The notes under the pieces: model-generated
The model's database searches: none
What the model was told of the DNA's origin: nothing
What the model saw: the letters and a program-made list of their open reading frames with translations, nothing else
Position numbers and translations under genes: made by a program
Assembly (NCBI RefSeq): GCF_039555335.1
Contig: NC_092628.1
Location: 62,326,735-62,390,734, forward strand
Source: Amphiura filiformis
Taxonomy: Eukaryota; Echinodermata; Ophiuroidea; Amphilepidida; Amphiuridae
Direction: 5' to 3'
DNA: 64,000 nucleotides
Shown here: piece after piece, positions 24,914 to 40,000 of the stretch
How the letters are laid out: every line of letters begins with the position of its first letter
How positions within the stretch are numbered: position 1 is the stretch's first letter

Positions 24914-25115
24914 ACTGCTTCTTTGACTCCACGTAGGAACCACCTGCTGTCCCTGTCAGGTATGTGAACTTTGTCCAAGTCCATGAAGTGTCCAGGAGAC
25001 TCGATGTGAATGTGGTTTCAGAACTCAGATGCTGCACTACTAGGCCGTCTATGTTCATAAAAGCGCATTTTGACAGGGACAGCAGGTGGTTCCAATGTGG
25101 AGTAAAAGAAGCAGT
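24914..25115. repeat. Hairpin with 45-bp arms and a 112-bp loop
   Basis: CCACCTGCTGTCCCTGTCA (24940-24958) faces TGACAGGGACAGCAGGTGG (25071-25089). Pairing continues outward through ACTGCTTCTTTGACTCCACG. The arms differ at only a few bases. No target duplication is obvious. Confidence 0.8.
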
Positions 25116-26320
25116 AACCACAATAATATGTCCAGTTAGCCATAAAGGGTATATCATACTAGCAGTCACAGTATAGTAATCAAACACTGGTAGCATTTTC
25201 ACAATCGCTACCGGGGTTTAGTCATGGCTAGCGACATAACAACAAAGTTGCCTTCAAGTCAACTGGTTGCAATTTGATACTACAGCATGATTCTGACTTA
25301 TCGATCAGATATCAGCAAATGCTTTTCTGATAAGTGACCGAAATTATGTCACCAAAAAATAGCTATGCTTCTTGCAATTGCCTAGTATGATATGCTCAAG
25401 AGTGTTTAGAACATCTCTGCATCCTAAATAAACTATCAATTGATAAATTGAACTAATGAACATCTGTAATGAAGTGGATGTCATATTTTATTAACCTACT
25501 TTGTCCTGAACCATGCTCAAAATAGCCACAATAAACAGGATTATTGACTGCACAAATTATGTGCATACTAGTAGGTGTGTGATCTAGTAACACAGAGTTA
25601 CATAAACATTTATTGGTGATTGCAGTAAATCTTGTTTATCATAATATTAGGTTTTTACACTCATATCTACACAACAACAAAACCTGTTCACATTACAAAA
25701 TTGGCATCTTTATCCTGTGGAGCTTAAAATGGAAGCAGTACTGCTGGAAATGTTAATACAAATACATATTTTTTCTACATATTTTCAGTTCAATAGCCAT
25801 CACAAGCTTTTTTGCACTGTTAACACCTGTATCGTCACTACCTATGTGAAATACCAGGATTTCATCACCTAATTCCATCTGTCCACCAATACCCTCAACT
25901 ACATTAGCTTAGTAACATGCCAGACAGTACTGAAGCATTGTGATTTAACTATTTCCCCATTACCAGCCCAATAAATGAGAGTACTACAATGTATGTAACA
26001 GGTTGATGTGTGACACGTGACTGCAAAAGAGAGGTTACTCAGGTTAGTATAAGATACACATTTAAAATGTATTCAACATTGATTGTTTTACAATATTTAC
26101 AATACTTTTCATGTTAAAAATACAACATCACCATGAAAATTGTACACTTTTTTTTTTATTTCAAGTTGTTGTAGATTATGCTATAATAAGAGTATCACAC
26201 ACATATAGAAAATAAGCATTTCATGGATGTAAGCAATGTTCATTTGCAACAGAAATTTGAGGTCATTCAAATGAATCAATTGGTTTCATAAAGGAGAGTA
26301 CTATGTAACAGGTATCTTCT

Positions 26321-26937
26321 ACATATGAAGAGCTTGTTTCCAAACCATGTTAAGTCCACAACCACATGTTTCTCATTTATAAGTGTAATACAATCCCAAT
26401 TACTTTGACAAGTTTGACATTAGGAACAATGAGTTGTACCATCAACAAGCCATTATTTACCACAAAAATGCTGTTTAACAATATGCAGACTACTGTTCTC
26501 ATTTTGGAAACAAAGGCCTCACAAAGTATTGTTACTGTGCATCCATCCACTGTTTGCTTTGTAATGGTGTATCCAAATGAAATTACTATATGTGACACGA
26601 TCTGCTCCATGGGGCCAAAGGAGGCATTTTTGACAATTGAGTTACTATAATTATTACCTTGTAGTAACATTAGGCTATCAGATACTGAAAACACCAAAGG
26701 TCTAGCATACTTGGTTCTAAAGTTATGAGGTTTTGTGATGTGTATTTTCTTATGTATTTTATTGTTTTTTACACCATATTTTTGCCTTTATCTCAGTTTC
26801 AAATTTGCCGCCTTTGGCCGCCATGGACCAGATCGTGTCACATATATAGCATCACAACACATTGAAATATCACACAGGTAAATCAGAAACATGTGCTCGT
26901 GGACTTAACATGGTTTGGAAACAAGCTCTTCATATAC
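26321..26937. mobile_element. Inverted-repeat element of about 617 bp with 55-bp ends
   Basis: ATGAAGAGCTTGTTTCCAAA followed by CCATGTTAAGTCCAC at the left faces its inverse at the right. An inner pair lies at 26587-26622 and 26813-26848 (TATATGTGACACGATCTGCTCC type). The open frames on both strands inside it are products of the foldback and show no known domain. Confidence 0.75.
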
Positions 26938-27504
26938 TTATGAAAATCATCTGTCCCTAATCACTCACATAGATATATGCAGGTCGAAGTGAACATTTTG
27001 AAAGCAAATAGGTACTAACAGACAATAAAACATTATACACATAATTTCAATCAACTTTCATAATTTACAAACAGAAGGAAGGTTTCCTTATTACAAGATA
27101 ACCATTGCACTTATTTTTCAGATCATTACATGAATGTTACAAACATATCTAAATTCAGATGTAGTTAGAAATGGAAAATAAAGAATCTTCAAGTAGATGT
27201 GTTGTGCTGAAATAGGAAATGATCATGTGTAATACATCAAGTCATATCGTTACCATAATATTCAAGTAACCTTCAGACTTACTCTTAGTGATGTACATAC
27301 TGTACACTTGTGTACTTAGGCACAAAAATATATACAAACCTTGCTTCCCAATTTGCAAAGACAAATCTTGCATCGGTCAATTCTTCACCTGCAATTATCA
27401 CTGAAACAAAAGGACTGAATACAAAAGCAACTACATACAACAAACACAGCACATAATTGACAGGCAAATGGTTCCAATCCTGCAAAGTTCCATCATGACT
27501 ATAC

Positions 27505-27510
27505 TTTATT
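27505..27510 (-). terminator. Possible polyadenylation signal of CPSF6
   Basis: AATAAA on the minus strand, 370 bases after the CPSF6 stop codon. A more distal site is equally possible, because the intergenic space is long. Confidence 0.3.
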
Positions 27511-27879
27511 TCACCTTAAGTTTGATAGTGACATAGGTTCGTATTTCATTGGTCTCAGTATCATATGCCAACCTAATCACACACAGAATTTTCATATGTA
27601 CACTGGCATTTTTTTGCATTTTTTTTTCTCAACCATGTGTACACTGGCATTTTTTTTTACATTATTTTGGCACAACTGCTCAACCAACGATGTCACTACC
27701 AAATTTGCGGTGAAATTAAAGTGTAGTACCACTTTCTTGAAGCATATATTAGCACTTAATATAAGGTATCAAAATATAAAAGCTCATAATTAGCACTTTT
27801 CATGTACTTACCAAATATATATATATATATAAACACGTTTAAGTACTTACCAAATATCATACAGAAGGCACTAGGGAAA

Positions 27880-28099
27880 TCAGCGTCGACGGTATTCCGT
27901 TCTATCCCTATCTCGTTCTCTCTCCCTGTCCCTATCACCACGTTCACCCCTGTCACGATATTCTTTGTCACGGCTTCGTTCACGGTACTCTCTACTTCTG
28001 GAACGTTCTCGGCGCTCTTTGTGTCTACTGCTTTTTGATTCACGGCTGCGATGTCGGCTACCTTCTTCTCGTTCTCTAGAGCTACGTTCTTTACGTGAC
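27880..28099 (-). CDS. CPSF6: CPSF6 exon 14, RS/RE-rich tail and stop
   Basis: It encodes [20 protein letters not shown] and then RE/RD/RS dipeptides to EYRRR and TGA (27882-27880). Such tails mediate splicing-factor contacts and transportin-3 import. It enters in phase 2. Confidence 0.96.
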
Positions 28100-31000
28100 C
28101 TGATAAAATCAAAATGTATTGTTATCATCTTTTAAGATGAAAAACTCAGATTGTACATGTGTTCAGAATAGCATTATGTTCTTGAGGCTAGTGTACTCAC
28201 TGCAGCCCATTATTACAGGATTTGAAAGGTATGTCCAATACATTTCAACATAAAAATACAATAGCATACACATACTATAAGCCCTGGCCACTATAACCCC
28301 TTACCGTGATCCTGATCCATATGACTTGGACTCAATACCATGCAGGCAATCTTGTAGAGAGCTGACCAGTACTTTGCAGCGGTCATCATTGGCCACTTTG
28401 GATTGTTTAATGAGTGAGACGGCTGTCACAAGTGTTTCTATAGCACTGGCATAATCACCTGAAAAATTCAATGTAACAAAATACATATGACAAATACAAG
28501 TTAACTTTTAGCACATTTGCGAACTGTTACAACAATATGGGTAATATTTTGACAGGTTTGAATGTTAATACAGACTTGACATTTAATATGGAATATTTTT
28601 TGAAAAATTCCAAGACTGGTCTGGACGGAGTCTGCATAGACCGCACGGGCTAAATATTAATCAGGGTGTGTAAGGAGGTGGTGTAAAATAACTCTTTGAC
28701 AGAAAATGTGGTTTCTATATGTTTACATTATGGTGCTCATAATGTACCGAATCTGCCTAAAATGGCGGATTTTGGGAGTCTGAATTTGAGCTTTGTGGGT
28801 GACACAATTTCGGACTTTATGCAACATGGTTCTGTTATTATCAAATTTATAGGGGTTTGAGGTGATATTTCTTAAACTTCGTCAGCAACTGGCATTCATC
28901 ACAGCTGAAATACGCACAATGTACCAAGTTTTTGTACAGGGAGGAGCTTAAGAATAGGGCTCTTAAAAGCTGTATGTACTCAGAAAGTTTGAATGGCCCT
29001 GGGGTCAAATGTTATACACTTACGGTACAAAAATAACTGTGCGGATTCCTGGTTGTCCAATGAGCTCACACTGTTTCTTTGTGTACAGTAAGTTTATAAC
29101 ATCTGGCCCCAGGGGACCAATCAAACTTTCTGAGTGCGTATCACTTTTAAGAACCATATTTTCAAAGCTCCTTCCACTTTCAAAACTGGTAAATCACAGG
29201 TGCATTTCAGTTCTGACGAACACCTATTGGTATTTAGGTTCAGTAAAATCGCCTCAAACCTCAATACATTTGATAATATCAGAATAATGTTGCTCAAATT
29301 CAGAAATTTTACCCCAACAAAAATCAAATTCAGTCTCCTTAAATCCGCCATTTTAGGCTAATTCACTACATTATGAGCGCCATAATGTAAACTAATGGAA
29401 AGCACATTTTCTGTCAAACAATTATTTTACACCATCTCAAGACACACCCTAATTAATATTTAGCCCGTGGCGTTTATGCAGACCTCTACCAGATCAGACT
29501 TGGAATTTTGCGAAAAAATATTCCATATTAAATGTCAAGTCTGTATAATAATAAAAAGACAATAAAGTTTCAAATGATTAAAAAAAATACCATTGTGGTT
29601 TCATTGTGAAAATTATGAAGAAAAACCACTGCATAGCACCTAGCTTTTTTACCAAATGAGTCTGAGACAGACTTTATTTTGGCCTAATGTGAATTAATTA
29701 TGTGAAGAATATTTTTAAAACTACTTTGTTTCTCAGGCTTCTTTTCAATTCAAATTGTGATATTATTTCAACAACAAAAAAACCACATAGCACTCATACT
29801 AATTTTTATTTACATATGGGAAAGATGGTAATTCCAACATCTATGTGATCAGTATTTTACATAATACAAACATACTGACAAGATTTGTGCTTTTAGCCAA
29901 ATTGAGACATAAAAAGTAGAGGACTCCCCCCCCCCCCACCACCACCACATTTGACCTGGTGTAAGGTGATGCCACAAAAATTGCCACATATATCACAACA
30001 GGGTTTTAGCTAGGATTTGACAAGTGCCTATCATTTTCACAAAAACTGCCTGTCCAAAAATATGATCCTGATAAACTTAAACCAGACCTTTGCACCTTCT
30101 TGGGGTTCAATCAGTTAAAATAACCATTGCTATAGCCTTCATTTATTAGTCTGGTCTTATTTTGAGTTCACAGAATTTATTCCAGCATTATTTTTAGATT
30201 TTGCATATTCCACATGCATTAATTTTGATTGAGTCACATGTCGTCAATTTTCAATTTTCAATCATTTTCTGGCAGGTTATGAATGCTACACTTTGATGCA
30301 AACCCCATCAAAATCAGACATCCGGTTACCAAGTTATGAGCAATTTATCAATGGCTGAAAACAATATAAAACAAAAGAATTTGAACACTGTTTTTGCCAA
30401 TATCTCAAAAACAATATTAACGACATCCAACTCATTTCTCTTGATCATGTCACATATGATAATGTGTGTACATTCTAACTACATTCAAAGCAAGATTGAT
30501 TAGATGACATACATACCTGCACTGGCATCCATAACAGCTCTTGATATGGCACTACTTGATACATTACGGTTTCTAGTCATAATCTCCTCAAACTCAGTTT
30601 CACCTAGTTGTGCAGCAGAGCCATTAGGGGGAGCTGCTGCTGCTGCTGCTGCTGGTAGAGGAGGAGGATCATGTCTGAACAAGAAAAGGAACATTCATTG
30701 TTATGTCATATGGTCATTGATACATTTGTTGTCTTTATTTCAACTTCTCAAACATTTTTCAAAAAGTTACAAAACATGGTGACAGTCACCGACACCCGAA
30801 TTGTGATACCATAAGGTTTTTCCTTCAGACATCAAAAAAATTTTAAATAATAAATTTACATGTTGGGTTATTAAAACATTCTATATAGCAAAAGAACAAT
30901 TTTAAAATGTTAAAATGTTATACGTTAAAAAAATGCTTGGTCAACATTTAAATAACATTATGTTATAATATTTTATGGCAACTTGCAACATTTTTTTTCA

Positions 31001-34000
31001 GAAACATTCTTTTGAATATGTTATGAAAACGTTTTATGCTTGTCAGGAGATTTTGCAATGAATGTGGTTGAAATTGAGTCATTGAGGAATTTTAATTTCA
31101 GCACCTCTTTCTTTGCTGTTTGACTTAAATTGAGCCAACTCAAGAAATTAGCATCCCAATTTAGCTTTAAGGGAAGGGGTATGAGCGTTTGGACAGTATT
31201 TATTGTGGGACATTAGAGCACATCAGACATATCGAATTGCATTCTGAATCGTCCTTCTGATATCAAATAATTTTGATTTTTTGAAATTCGCAATGTAATA
31301 CACATTTTATGACAAATCATTAAAAATTGATATTTTTGATATTTAACAGTACTCGAAGTAAACTATGATGCTAAAATTTACATTAGGATTAGGATTATAG
31401 TTGGATGTGCAGCCACTATTCTAATGTTGCTACCTAAATTCTTTAGACATGTGTGGACTTTCAATATTACAGTTTTAAGGGTATCTTTTGGGGGCCTTTT
31501 GAAGTAGAATATAAGACAAAAGTTGCAGGATAAAAGAATAAATGAAGTCCAGATGGATTGTGATATTACCTTTCTGGTTGACGGTACTGGTCACTTCTGG
31601 CTGGTGCTGCAGCTTGTTGATCATATCCCTGCTAAGTTGAAAACAATCAAGAATATGATATTGAAAAAGTGTGTGTAACAAAATGTGTACATGTGCACAA
31701 AATTAATTCTTTGTCTCATGTCGCCTGCATGCGCAAAATCATCGTAAAATGTAAAAACCATGACATATTAAATCATCTCGCTCCAGCTCTTTTCCTCACC
31801 GTGCAATGATACACTAGCCTGGCTGGTGATCACATTAAACCGTGTCAGAGACTGACATGTACAGCTGTTGTCAGGCGACATTTACCTGAATTTACCTTAC
31901 ATTTTTATGTCTTTTTCTTATTTTTGCCTAGTGTTTTTCCTACTTCTTTCTAATAATTTTTAATGAAAATGGCTTCAGGTACGTCAATAATACGAGTGAA
32001 GGTGTTGTATGAAAGAGAAAGCATATGGTTGGTATTATACCAACAAAGTCATCAGCTACGTTTGCGGCAATTTTGCAAGAAATTTTAGATGGAAAAAAAA
32101 CCTTGTGTCACTGAATTCACTGGACTGAACTTGACAATATGCAATTTGGATGCAAGATGCACTATTAAAGATCGAGATCAGGCTGTGTGGGCCTCGATGC
32201 CGTTGTGTTATCCACTTGATGGCCGAGGAGGTCCATTGAATTTTTGAAGTCAGAAGTGACGTGAGACAAAGAATTTAAAAATAATGTTGTTAAAAAGCCT
32301 CATTCTGCATTAAATTTTTGATGTGAGACAAAGAATTAATTTTGTTTGGCCTAATAACAATTATATTAATGCTCATCTAATGCAGGGCTCCAAAAATATA
32401 GCAGAAGATTCATTTTATTTGAATGAGCCATCAAATGCATTGCAAAATTATATTTTATAATTAATTTAATAGATATGCAATAAAATGTTACGAAACCATA
32501 AAGTAAGTTTGGTATAGAAAATTATCATACTTAAGCTAATAATTTTGGATTAATTCACCAGATTCAGTTTTTGGTTTTAAACCAAAAACTGAATCTGAAT
32601 CAGTTTTTGGTTTTAAACCAAAACTGAATCTGGTGAATTAATCCAAAATTAAAATTAAAATTCTCTCTAAGGACAAGCCTTGAAAAATATGTACTTGTAC
32701 TCACCGGTGATGCTTGAGGTGCAGGGGATGGCCCTGAAGGAGGAGGACCCTGTCCTGGGAAAAATGCAGGATTAACATGAGGTGCTGGAGGCCCACCATG
32801 AGTAGGAGGAGGGGTTGCCTGACTTGTTGGGGGTGGTCCACTGTGTGGAGGATGTCCTCCATGTGGGGGAGGTCCACTGTGAGGTGGTGGTGCTCCACTA
32901 TGGGGTGGGAGTTGTTGATGTTGTGGAGGGGGTCCACCATGTGGTGGTGGGGGTCCAGCATTAGGTGGAGGTGGTCCACCACGTTGTGGAGGTGGTCCAC
33001 CATGTTGTGGCGGTGGTACACCATGTTGTGGTGGTGGTCCACCATGCTGTGGTGGTGGTCCACCATGCTGTGGCAGTGGTCCACCATGCTGTGGAGGTGG
33101 AGGCATGGGTCTTGATGGGGGAGGTCCTTGCATTCCTGGAGGTGGAGGACCACCTGGAGGACCTTGTGGTGGGGGCATACCTTGGGGTGGTGGAACACCT
33201 TGTGGGTATCCTCCTGGGCCAGGGGGTGGTGGTCTGGGTGGACCACCAAATTGTCCAGGGGGTGGGGGACCTCCAAATTGTCCTGGAGGTAGTGGACCGC
33301 CTGGTGGAGGACCTCCTGTGGACAAAACAAAAACGAAAGTGGTAACACATAAGAGAAAGTTTGGTGCTATAACATACCAGAGATATGCATACAAAATTGT
33401 TTACAGAGATTCATTTAAAATGTCTGGTATTAAAACATTGGGATAATAATTAATTAGACTCATAACACATGTGTATTGATATAGAATGGCGTGTATATGC
33501 AGTTGGGCACAGCACTTATGCACCTGTCACTTGTATGACACACTATTCGACCCCGGGAAAGGTGCATCATGGGTGGGTCATTTGCCGTCAAATTATCGAC
33601 ACAGTGTACAGTCAGAGAAGCCACTGGTCAGTTACAACATACATACATTAAAAATGCTTATAGAGTGCTGCTACATAAAGAAAACACATAGGTGTGTCAA
33701 TGTCAGTCACTTTACCTTGGTGCATCAAATGTCCATCATCAGTGGTTTCCCTAGCTTTCAAGCAACATATCAAAACCTGATGAGCCCATGAGAAGTTATG
33801 ACTACCATGGGCCATCCATAATAATTGCTCATAAATCATCAGTCGAAATACAGTTTCATCTTCCTTTAAAAATCCCAATTCCCCGAAAAAAATACATTTG
33901 GGTATCAGCATGCGGGAACTGGGGTTACTGAAAATTTGCTATTTTTTATGTCATCAAAATGATGGTATAACGGTCATTGGACAAATGACACACCATTCCC

Positions 34001-37000
34001 GGGGTCGTAAGATGCGTCATACAAGTGACAGGTGCATTACGCTAGTTGTGAGTTGCGTAATGTGTGACTGGCAAATACTTATATGAATTTACGTGAGCTA
34101 TGCGCGCAGTAACAAAAGCCGAATAATTTTCACCTATTACAGCCCGAACAAACTTGAGTAAGCAATAATTGTCCTTGAGTGGCACTGATACCAATATCTA
34201 TTATCAGCTGAATATTGTACTGTAATTGGTGACCAATGGATCACATAGCAAAGAGATGCAGTTAATACCAATATTTGGTAGTAAATACTAAATAGTACTT
34301 TCATACCTGGTGGTGGTCCTCTGTCCCATTCAGGTCGAGGGGGTGGTCCTCTAGGATCGTGCATGGGTCCTGGTCCTCTTGGTCCTGGCCCACCTGGTCC
34401 TGGAGGCTGCAGAAATTGGACAAGAATTTGAGACACCATAGTTAAGCTACTTTATAGCATCTATTAATGCTTTGTCTATCTCTTCATCATGCTGCTTGTC
34501 TTTATCTGTCTGTCTGCTGCTTTCTTTCATGCTTTCTGTCTGTATGTCTGTCTCTTTCTCTCTCTACACATATCAATTGTGGGACCTTTACAATACACAT
34601 ACCGTAAAATTCCGTCTACAAGCATATATATGCCTCTAAACGAGGTTTTTTTGACACAAGAGACAAGAGGCAGACACTCTCAACAAAAACGTTATTTGGA
34701 GTTTGAACAACTATATTACTGATAAAGGCGGCTGTACAAACATGTATATTTGTAAGACCAATCTATTGCACCAAAACCCAGAGAAGGGTATTGGCCTTTC
34801 ATATCTTTCGTTAAAAAAAACCCTCGTTTAGAGGCATATATGCTTCTAGACGGAATTCTACGGTACTTGATTGGTGTTTGGAAAATTACAGAGTAAGTAA
34901 AGAGTAAGAGTCTAATAGTACAAATTACATACACAGTACAATTTATGACACCTCTTACATATTCATGAGTTAATGGTGCCAATTAATTTGGTCAATCGTG
35001 TATGAAACAACAAAAATAGACCAAAAAAAAAACCGTAGCTACCATCAGCTAACCTATGTAACCAGACTATTAACCATTTGAATATTGTCTGCTATTTGAC
35101 TACAAGTTCGATCCCAGCGTCAAAATGTGGCACCAGAATTAAATTGCATGTCAGACTTCTATTGAATGTAATATTTTTGTTGTCACTTTTCTAAGGAACT
35201 TGGAATTTAATTTTGGAATGTTGGATCAATGACGAATGGCAAGTTACCATGTAGGCCTATTTATTCGAATTAAGATAAATGAATAATTGGCACCATTAGC
35301 TCATGTAAGAGGTGTACTAGAACAAGTACTACATGGTTCATATCTGGGAAATAGATCAAACCCATTTCCCTTGGTACTGGCTACAGGCCTATCACCCCTC
35401 ATCCTCTGGGTTTTGGTGTTATAGGCCCGTTGCCTGTACCTTAGTATTTGTATAATTTCATATGCACACAGGCATTTAGAATCTTGAGCTACTGTTCTTG
35501 AGCTACTGCTCACCTTGAATAAATACATAACAATGAGTCCCACTTAAAACTATATTCATATATTCATTTACATCAACACTACAGATTCTGATTCACAATA
35601 CATGACAAGACAAAAAGTCAAGAAACAAACTAATACTAATTAACAAAATTATATACCGGAAATCTAAAACCCCATTTATTAAAATATTTATGCCAATGGT
35701 ACATGTACATGGATTGGCAAATCAAAAATGTCTGAAGATTTTAATTAATTTACTACATTTATTTCATTTTTGATCATCAAAATTGGAAGAAAAATTACAA
35801 TCTGCATTTGTTTAGAGTCAGTCAGTAAAAAAGCTACTAATACTACATAGGACATCAGTCTACATAACATTTACTTTGTTGTTGTTGACATGCACTCCTA
35901 CACATTTACTTTTATTGTGCAGGCCCTTAATTATAAGCGTTTCATCTAACAACCACTGAAGACCTCTTTCAACCTAGCAATTACAACATATTATCAAAAA
36001 AAGTTAACAATAATGGGTAGTGTATGCTTACGATCTGATAGTAAGAATTATGTTACTTGTAGCAGTAACAGTACAATCAATTAACATTGTTTCAGAATTC
36101 AGATCACCATTAATTCTAGCAATCATTATGAGCAAACACCTGATTTACAGACTTAGTCAGTGAAATATACAATAATCAAACCAGGTTTTGGTAGTCTCAC
36201 TTTCCAAACATTGGTTGAAAATTTCCAGACGTATATAATGTACACACATTTTCACCCATTATTGCAGGAGGTCACTAGTCCTTTTACAAGGATAAAGAGA
36301 TGACCAGCTATTAAAGGCCTTGTATATACAGCATTAATTTTTGTAAGTTAAAAAAAGTTCTTAACTTAGTTCTAACTGGCAATAAAATTTTTAATATTTG
36401 GCCAATTTTTAGAACTAAGGGCCAAACAATTTAGTGCTGTATTTTTCTGGAACTACTGTTACTTATCCCTTACGGGTGGTCTTAACCCTGGAATTATGGA
36501 AACGTTTGGGCCTCATAAAAGTATACATATCTAGAATGGCAAAGACCTGATGTATCCATCTGTGATTCCAGAAAACTTTCAGGTCTGATATTTGAAAAAA
36601 TCTTTGGGAAGAATAGAGCAATCTTCACAAATAAAGTAGTCTAAGAAAACCCACTTAATTTACAATGGTAAATCTGCAATCCTGAGTCAGCAGCATGTCA
36701 GCCGCTACAACTCACCTAGCAATAAATTATTATGAATCATGAAATCCACACAGGTGCATTGCGCTATTTATGGTCACGCCCCCATTCTGGTGAAATTATT
36801 ATGGAGTACTCAAGCTGATGGTTGGGGTGCCCATTATACATACCAGCATGGGTTTCATAACATAATACGGTTACAATAATATCTACTTGCTAGAACAAGT
36901 ATTTTAATATTACCTGGTACTGGATAGGTGGTTGGTTCCACTGTCCAGGCTGTATTGATTTAAAAGGAACATTTTCATGTAAAATACATTTGAATACATG

Positions 37001-40000
37001 TGCATGTATCACAATACTAATGTTTTTCCACTGACTTCAACTAGGAGAACTCTGATTCAGCCATGTTTGTGTGTTGCTCATGAAGTGGAAAATAGAGAGT
37101 CTATAAAATATTTGTGATAGACAAGATACATGCATAAACCTTTGCAATGCTGAATGCCATTTGAAATTATTGCTTGATCACCTTATTTTCATCACCATGA
37201 GTGACAACCCAACAGGTAGCTTATTTTCATCACCATGAGTGACAACCCAACAGGTATCTTATTTTCATCACCATGAGTGACAATCCAACAAGTAGGGTTT
37301 CTCATAATATTAAGCATAGTGCTATACAGAATTCTCCTAGTCTATTCGTTAGGTTTTCCACACATCCCAAATTACAAAATCTACCAAATGTAGTCTGTAG
37401 TAGCTACAGATTATACACCAACAACCAACATGTGAAGTTTCAGCATCACCTGTTAATGAAGGCCGATTGGTCCATGAAGTGCGATATGGCCATGCGTTTT
37501 GAGGTGGGCCCATTTCTGTTTCACCGACTGTTTTTCCAAAAATCGCGCCGTTTTCGGTTCAATGAAGTATATTTTTAATGTTTGACATCCTACACCGATA
37601 AAAGTATACATTTTTCAACAGGAAATTGTCTCAGGAGTTCAGAAATACAATTAAAAAAAGCATAGGGTGTAGTCATATAGAGTTAGAGATCAAAATATGT
37701 TGAAAAATATAGAAAAAATTTTATATTTTAAAATTTACAGTTAAAAAACAACCATACACCCTATTGAAATTTAACCTGCATTTTTCAATTCTCCTCAGTT
37801 AGACCTTTCCAGTGATATATAACTTGATAGGTGTTATGTTTGGTAAAATAATTTTGTGCGATCATTTTTTCAGATAAAATTTGAGTTGCAAATTTTCAGC
37901 GATTTTTGATACACATACTATAATCTCAAAAGTTGAAGAGTACATTGCTTTATAACCTTTATAAACATTCAAACTACTTATTTGCAAATATAAGAGACAG
38001 TAATAAATAAATAAAATCACTTACATTGCTTTAAAAAAATGAAATGCACGACTCTGACTGAAGTGCTGGTGGGTATCGTATCATGGCTTAATTACCAGCC
38101 AACCAACAAAATTTTGCAATATATCTAAATTAACTTTGCAAACATAGTTTGGGACAGTTTCATGAATTTAAACAATATTTAAAGCTAAAACACAAAAACA
38201 ACTTACTGACAAATGCAGTTTAGACTCATCTTAATAGATTATAAATAAATAAATAAAGTAAATAAAAGAAGAACATAAAAATTGGATGAAATTATACCCC
38301 AATGTCCAGGGGCCGCAGGTTTTTTTTATGTTGAGAAAGATGTTTGAAAAAAACAGTGGAGGCTATGACAGTGTTGAACGGACTCTTTGGCTGATTCTGA
38401 TGCATTTATAGTCTTATAGATACAGTTACCTCTTGATTAAATACAAATCTAGTTAGTGAGGATTCATTTGTAGCCATAAAAAATCCTCATCTGATGCCAT
38501 ATGATAAAATACCGATTTGGACCTTCATCGGTCTGGCTGGACGTTCTGCTACCCCCCCAATTTTCTCATTAAAACTATGGGTTTGATCTTGTAATTAAGC
38601 CTACATTTTTTATACATGTTTACTGGCCTGCACTTTATTTAATTCTACTCAGAGCATATTAAATTTGTAGTGGACACAAAAATTTCACTCCATATTTTCC
38701 AGCACGATCTTGCGCGCAACTTTTAGAATTTCAATGGCATTGCTTTAAATTAAGTACCAATTAAGAATAAAAAAGTCTTCAACCTTGGTTTATAATTAAG
38801 GAATAACTCAATGATTCAATAAAGTAATATTTCTTGGGTATTGTGATCTATATAGCTTACTCTTATAATGTTCCCATATTTCCTGCTCCCCCTCATCCTG
38901 CTCCCCCTCATCTACCACCGTGCAAAAATGGCTATTTGGGGTTAATTAATTAGCAATTACTCAAAAACAAGATAACAACAGGCATTTTTGTGACTTTTAA
39001 GTAGCTGACATATATATTCCCTTCAATTTGGTACCGTACCAAATTTGACTACATGTACATGTAGCACATGAATTTAAAATTATACACCCTTGTCAATTTC
39101 CATGTTGGTTGCACACATGAAACAATACCACCTATTTGTGGGCTCAGCTCAAAACGCACGGCCATATATAAACTGCTGCGCACACATTTTTATGTTTTTT
39201 TGTGTGAATGCAAAGATACACATCGCTCTATCGCTTATCACGAAGGCACTTGATGCTGGCGTGATTTGGAAGACATGCACGATCGAGCAATTGGCCCTCA
39301 TGACTATGGGGACTATTGCTGTTGGCGCAGAGATACTGTCATTTACAACTTGGTGCAGGTAATTCACAGTTTGTACATCCCAGGAGAGTATTTTTTATAT
39401 TGTGTTTGTATATAATACACCATTGGCAAGGACATTATTACAAGTATACACAAACTATTAAGCCTACATTTATAACTGGCTTGGAAATATGCAATAATTT
39501 CAAAATCATCTTCTTCTGCATTTACACATTCATATGTCCTATATCAATCAGTATGGGTGTCAGCTAGTTGCTAATCATGGCCATGAGGTGGATTGAAGTA
39601 AAACTGTTGTTGGAGATGCTAGGATATCCTTACAAGTCATTAACTTATTAAATACCACATTCAACCTTATCACTACTACATGTAACTACACTACATAGCA
39701 CAATCTTGCTGAACAGAAATTCCCAGATTATTAAACAGTACATAGTGAGCAAGGGGGGTTGATTTCACAACATCTTGCAAGACATTGCCATCGCTACTAT
39801 AGACTTGGCGGCTACTTGATGATGCAAGACGAAGGTTTTGTGAAACCAAGCCCTGTCAGGTGAGACAAATGTCCCATGTATCATGGTATGCATATCCATA
39901 AGGTATTGATCCATTCCATGAATCCAATCATGTACTATTTCTGTAGGTCATTTCTGCCACTGGCATCATCTTAGATATATTTGAATGAGTGTTTCACTTT

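Noticed and set aside
24964..25176. A 70-codon plus-strand frame
   Set aside because: It is framed by the arms of a 45-bp hairpin and has no similarity that I can recognise.
26366..26697. Overlapping 94- and 106-codon frames on opposite strands
   Set aside because: Both fall inside a foldback element with inner inverted repeats. There is no domain and no splice or homology support.
32701..33446. Other long frames on both strands over CPSF6 exon 10
   Set aside because: Same reason: only the frame in phase with exons 9 and 11 gives [11 protein letters not shown] and matches CPSF6.
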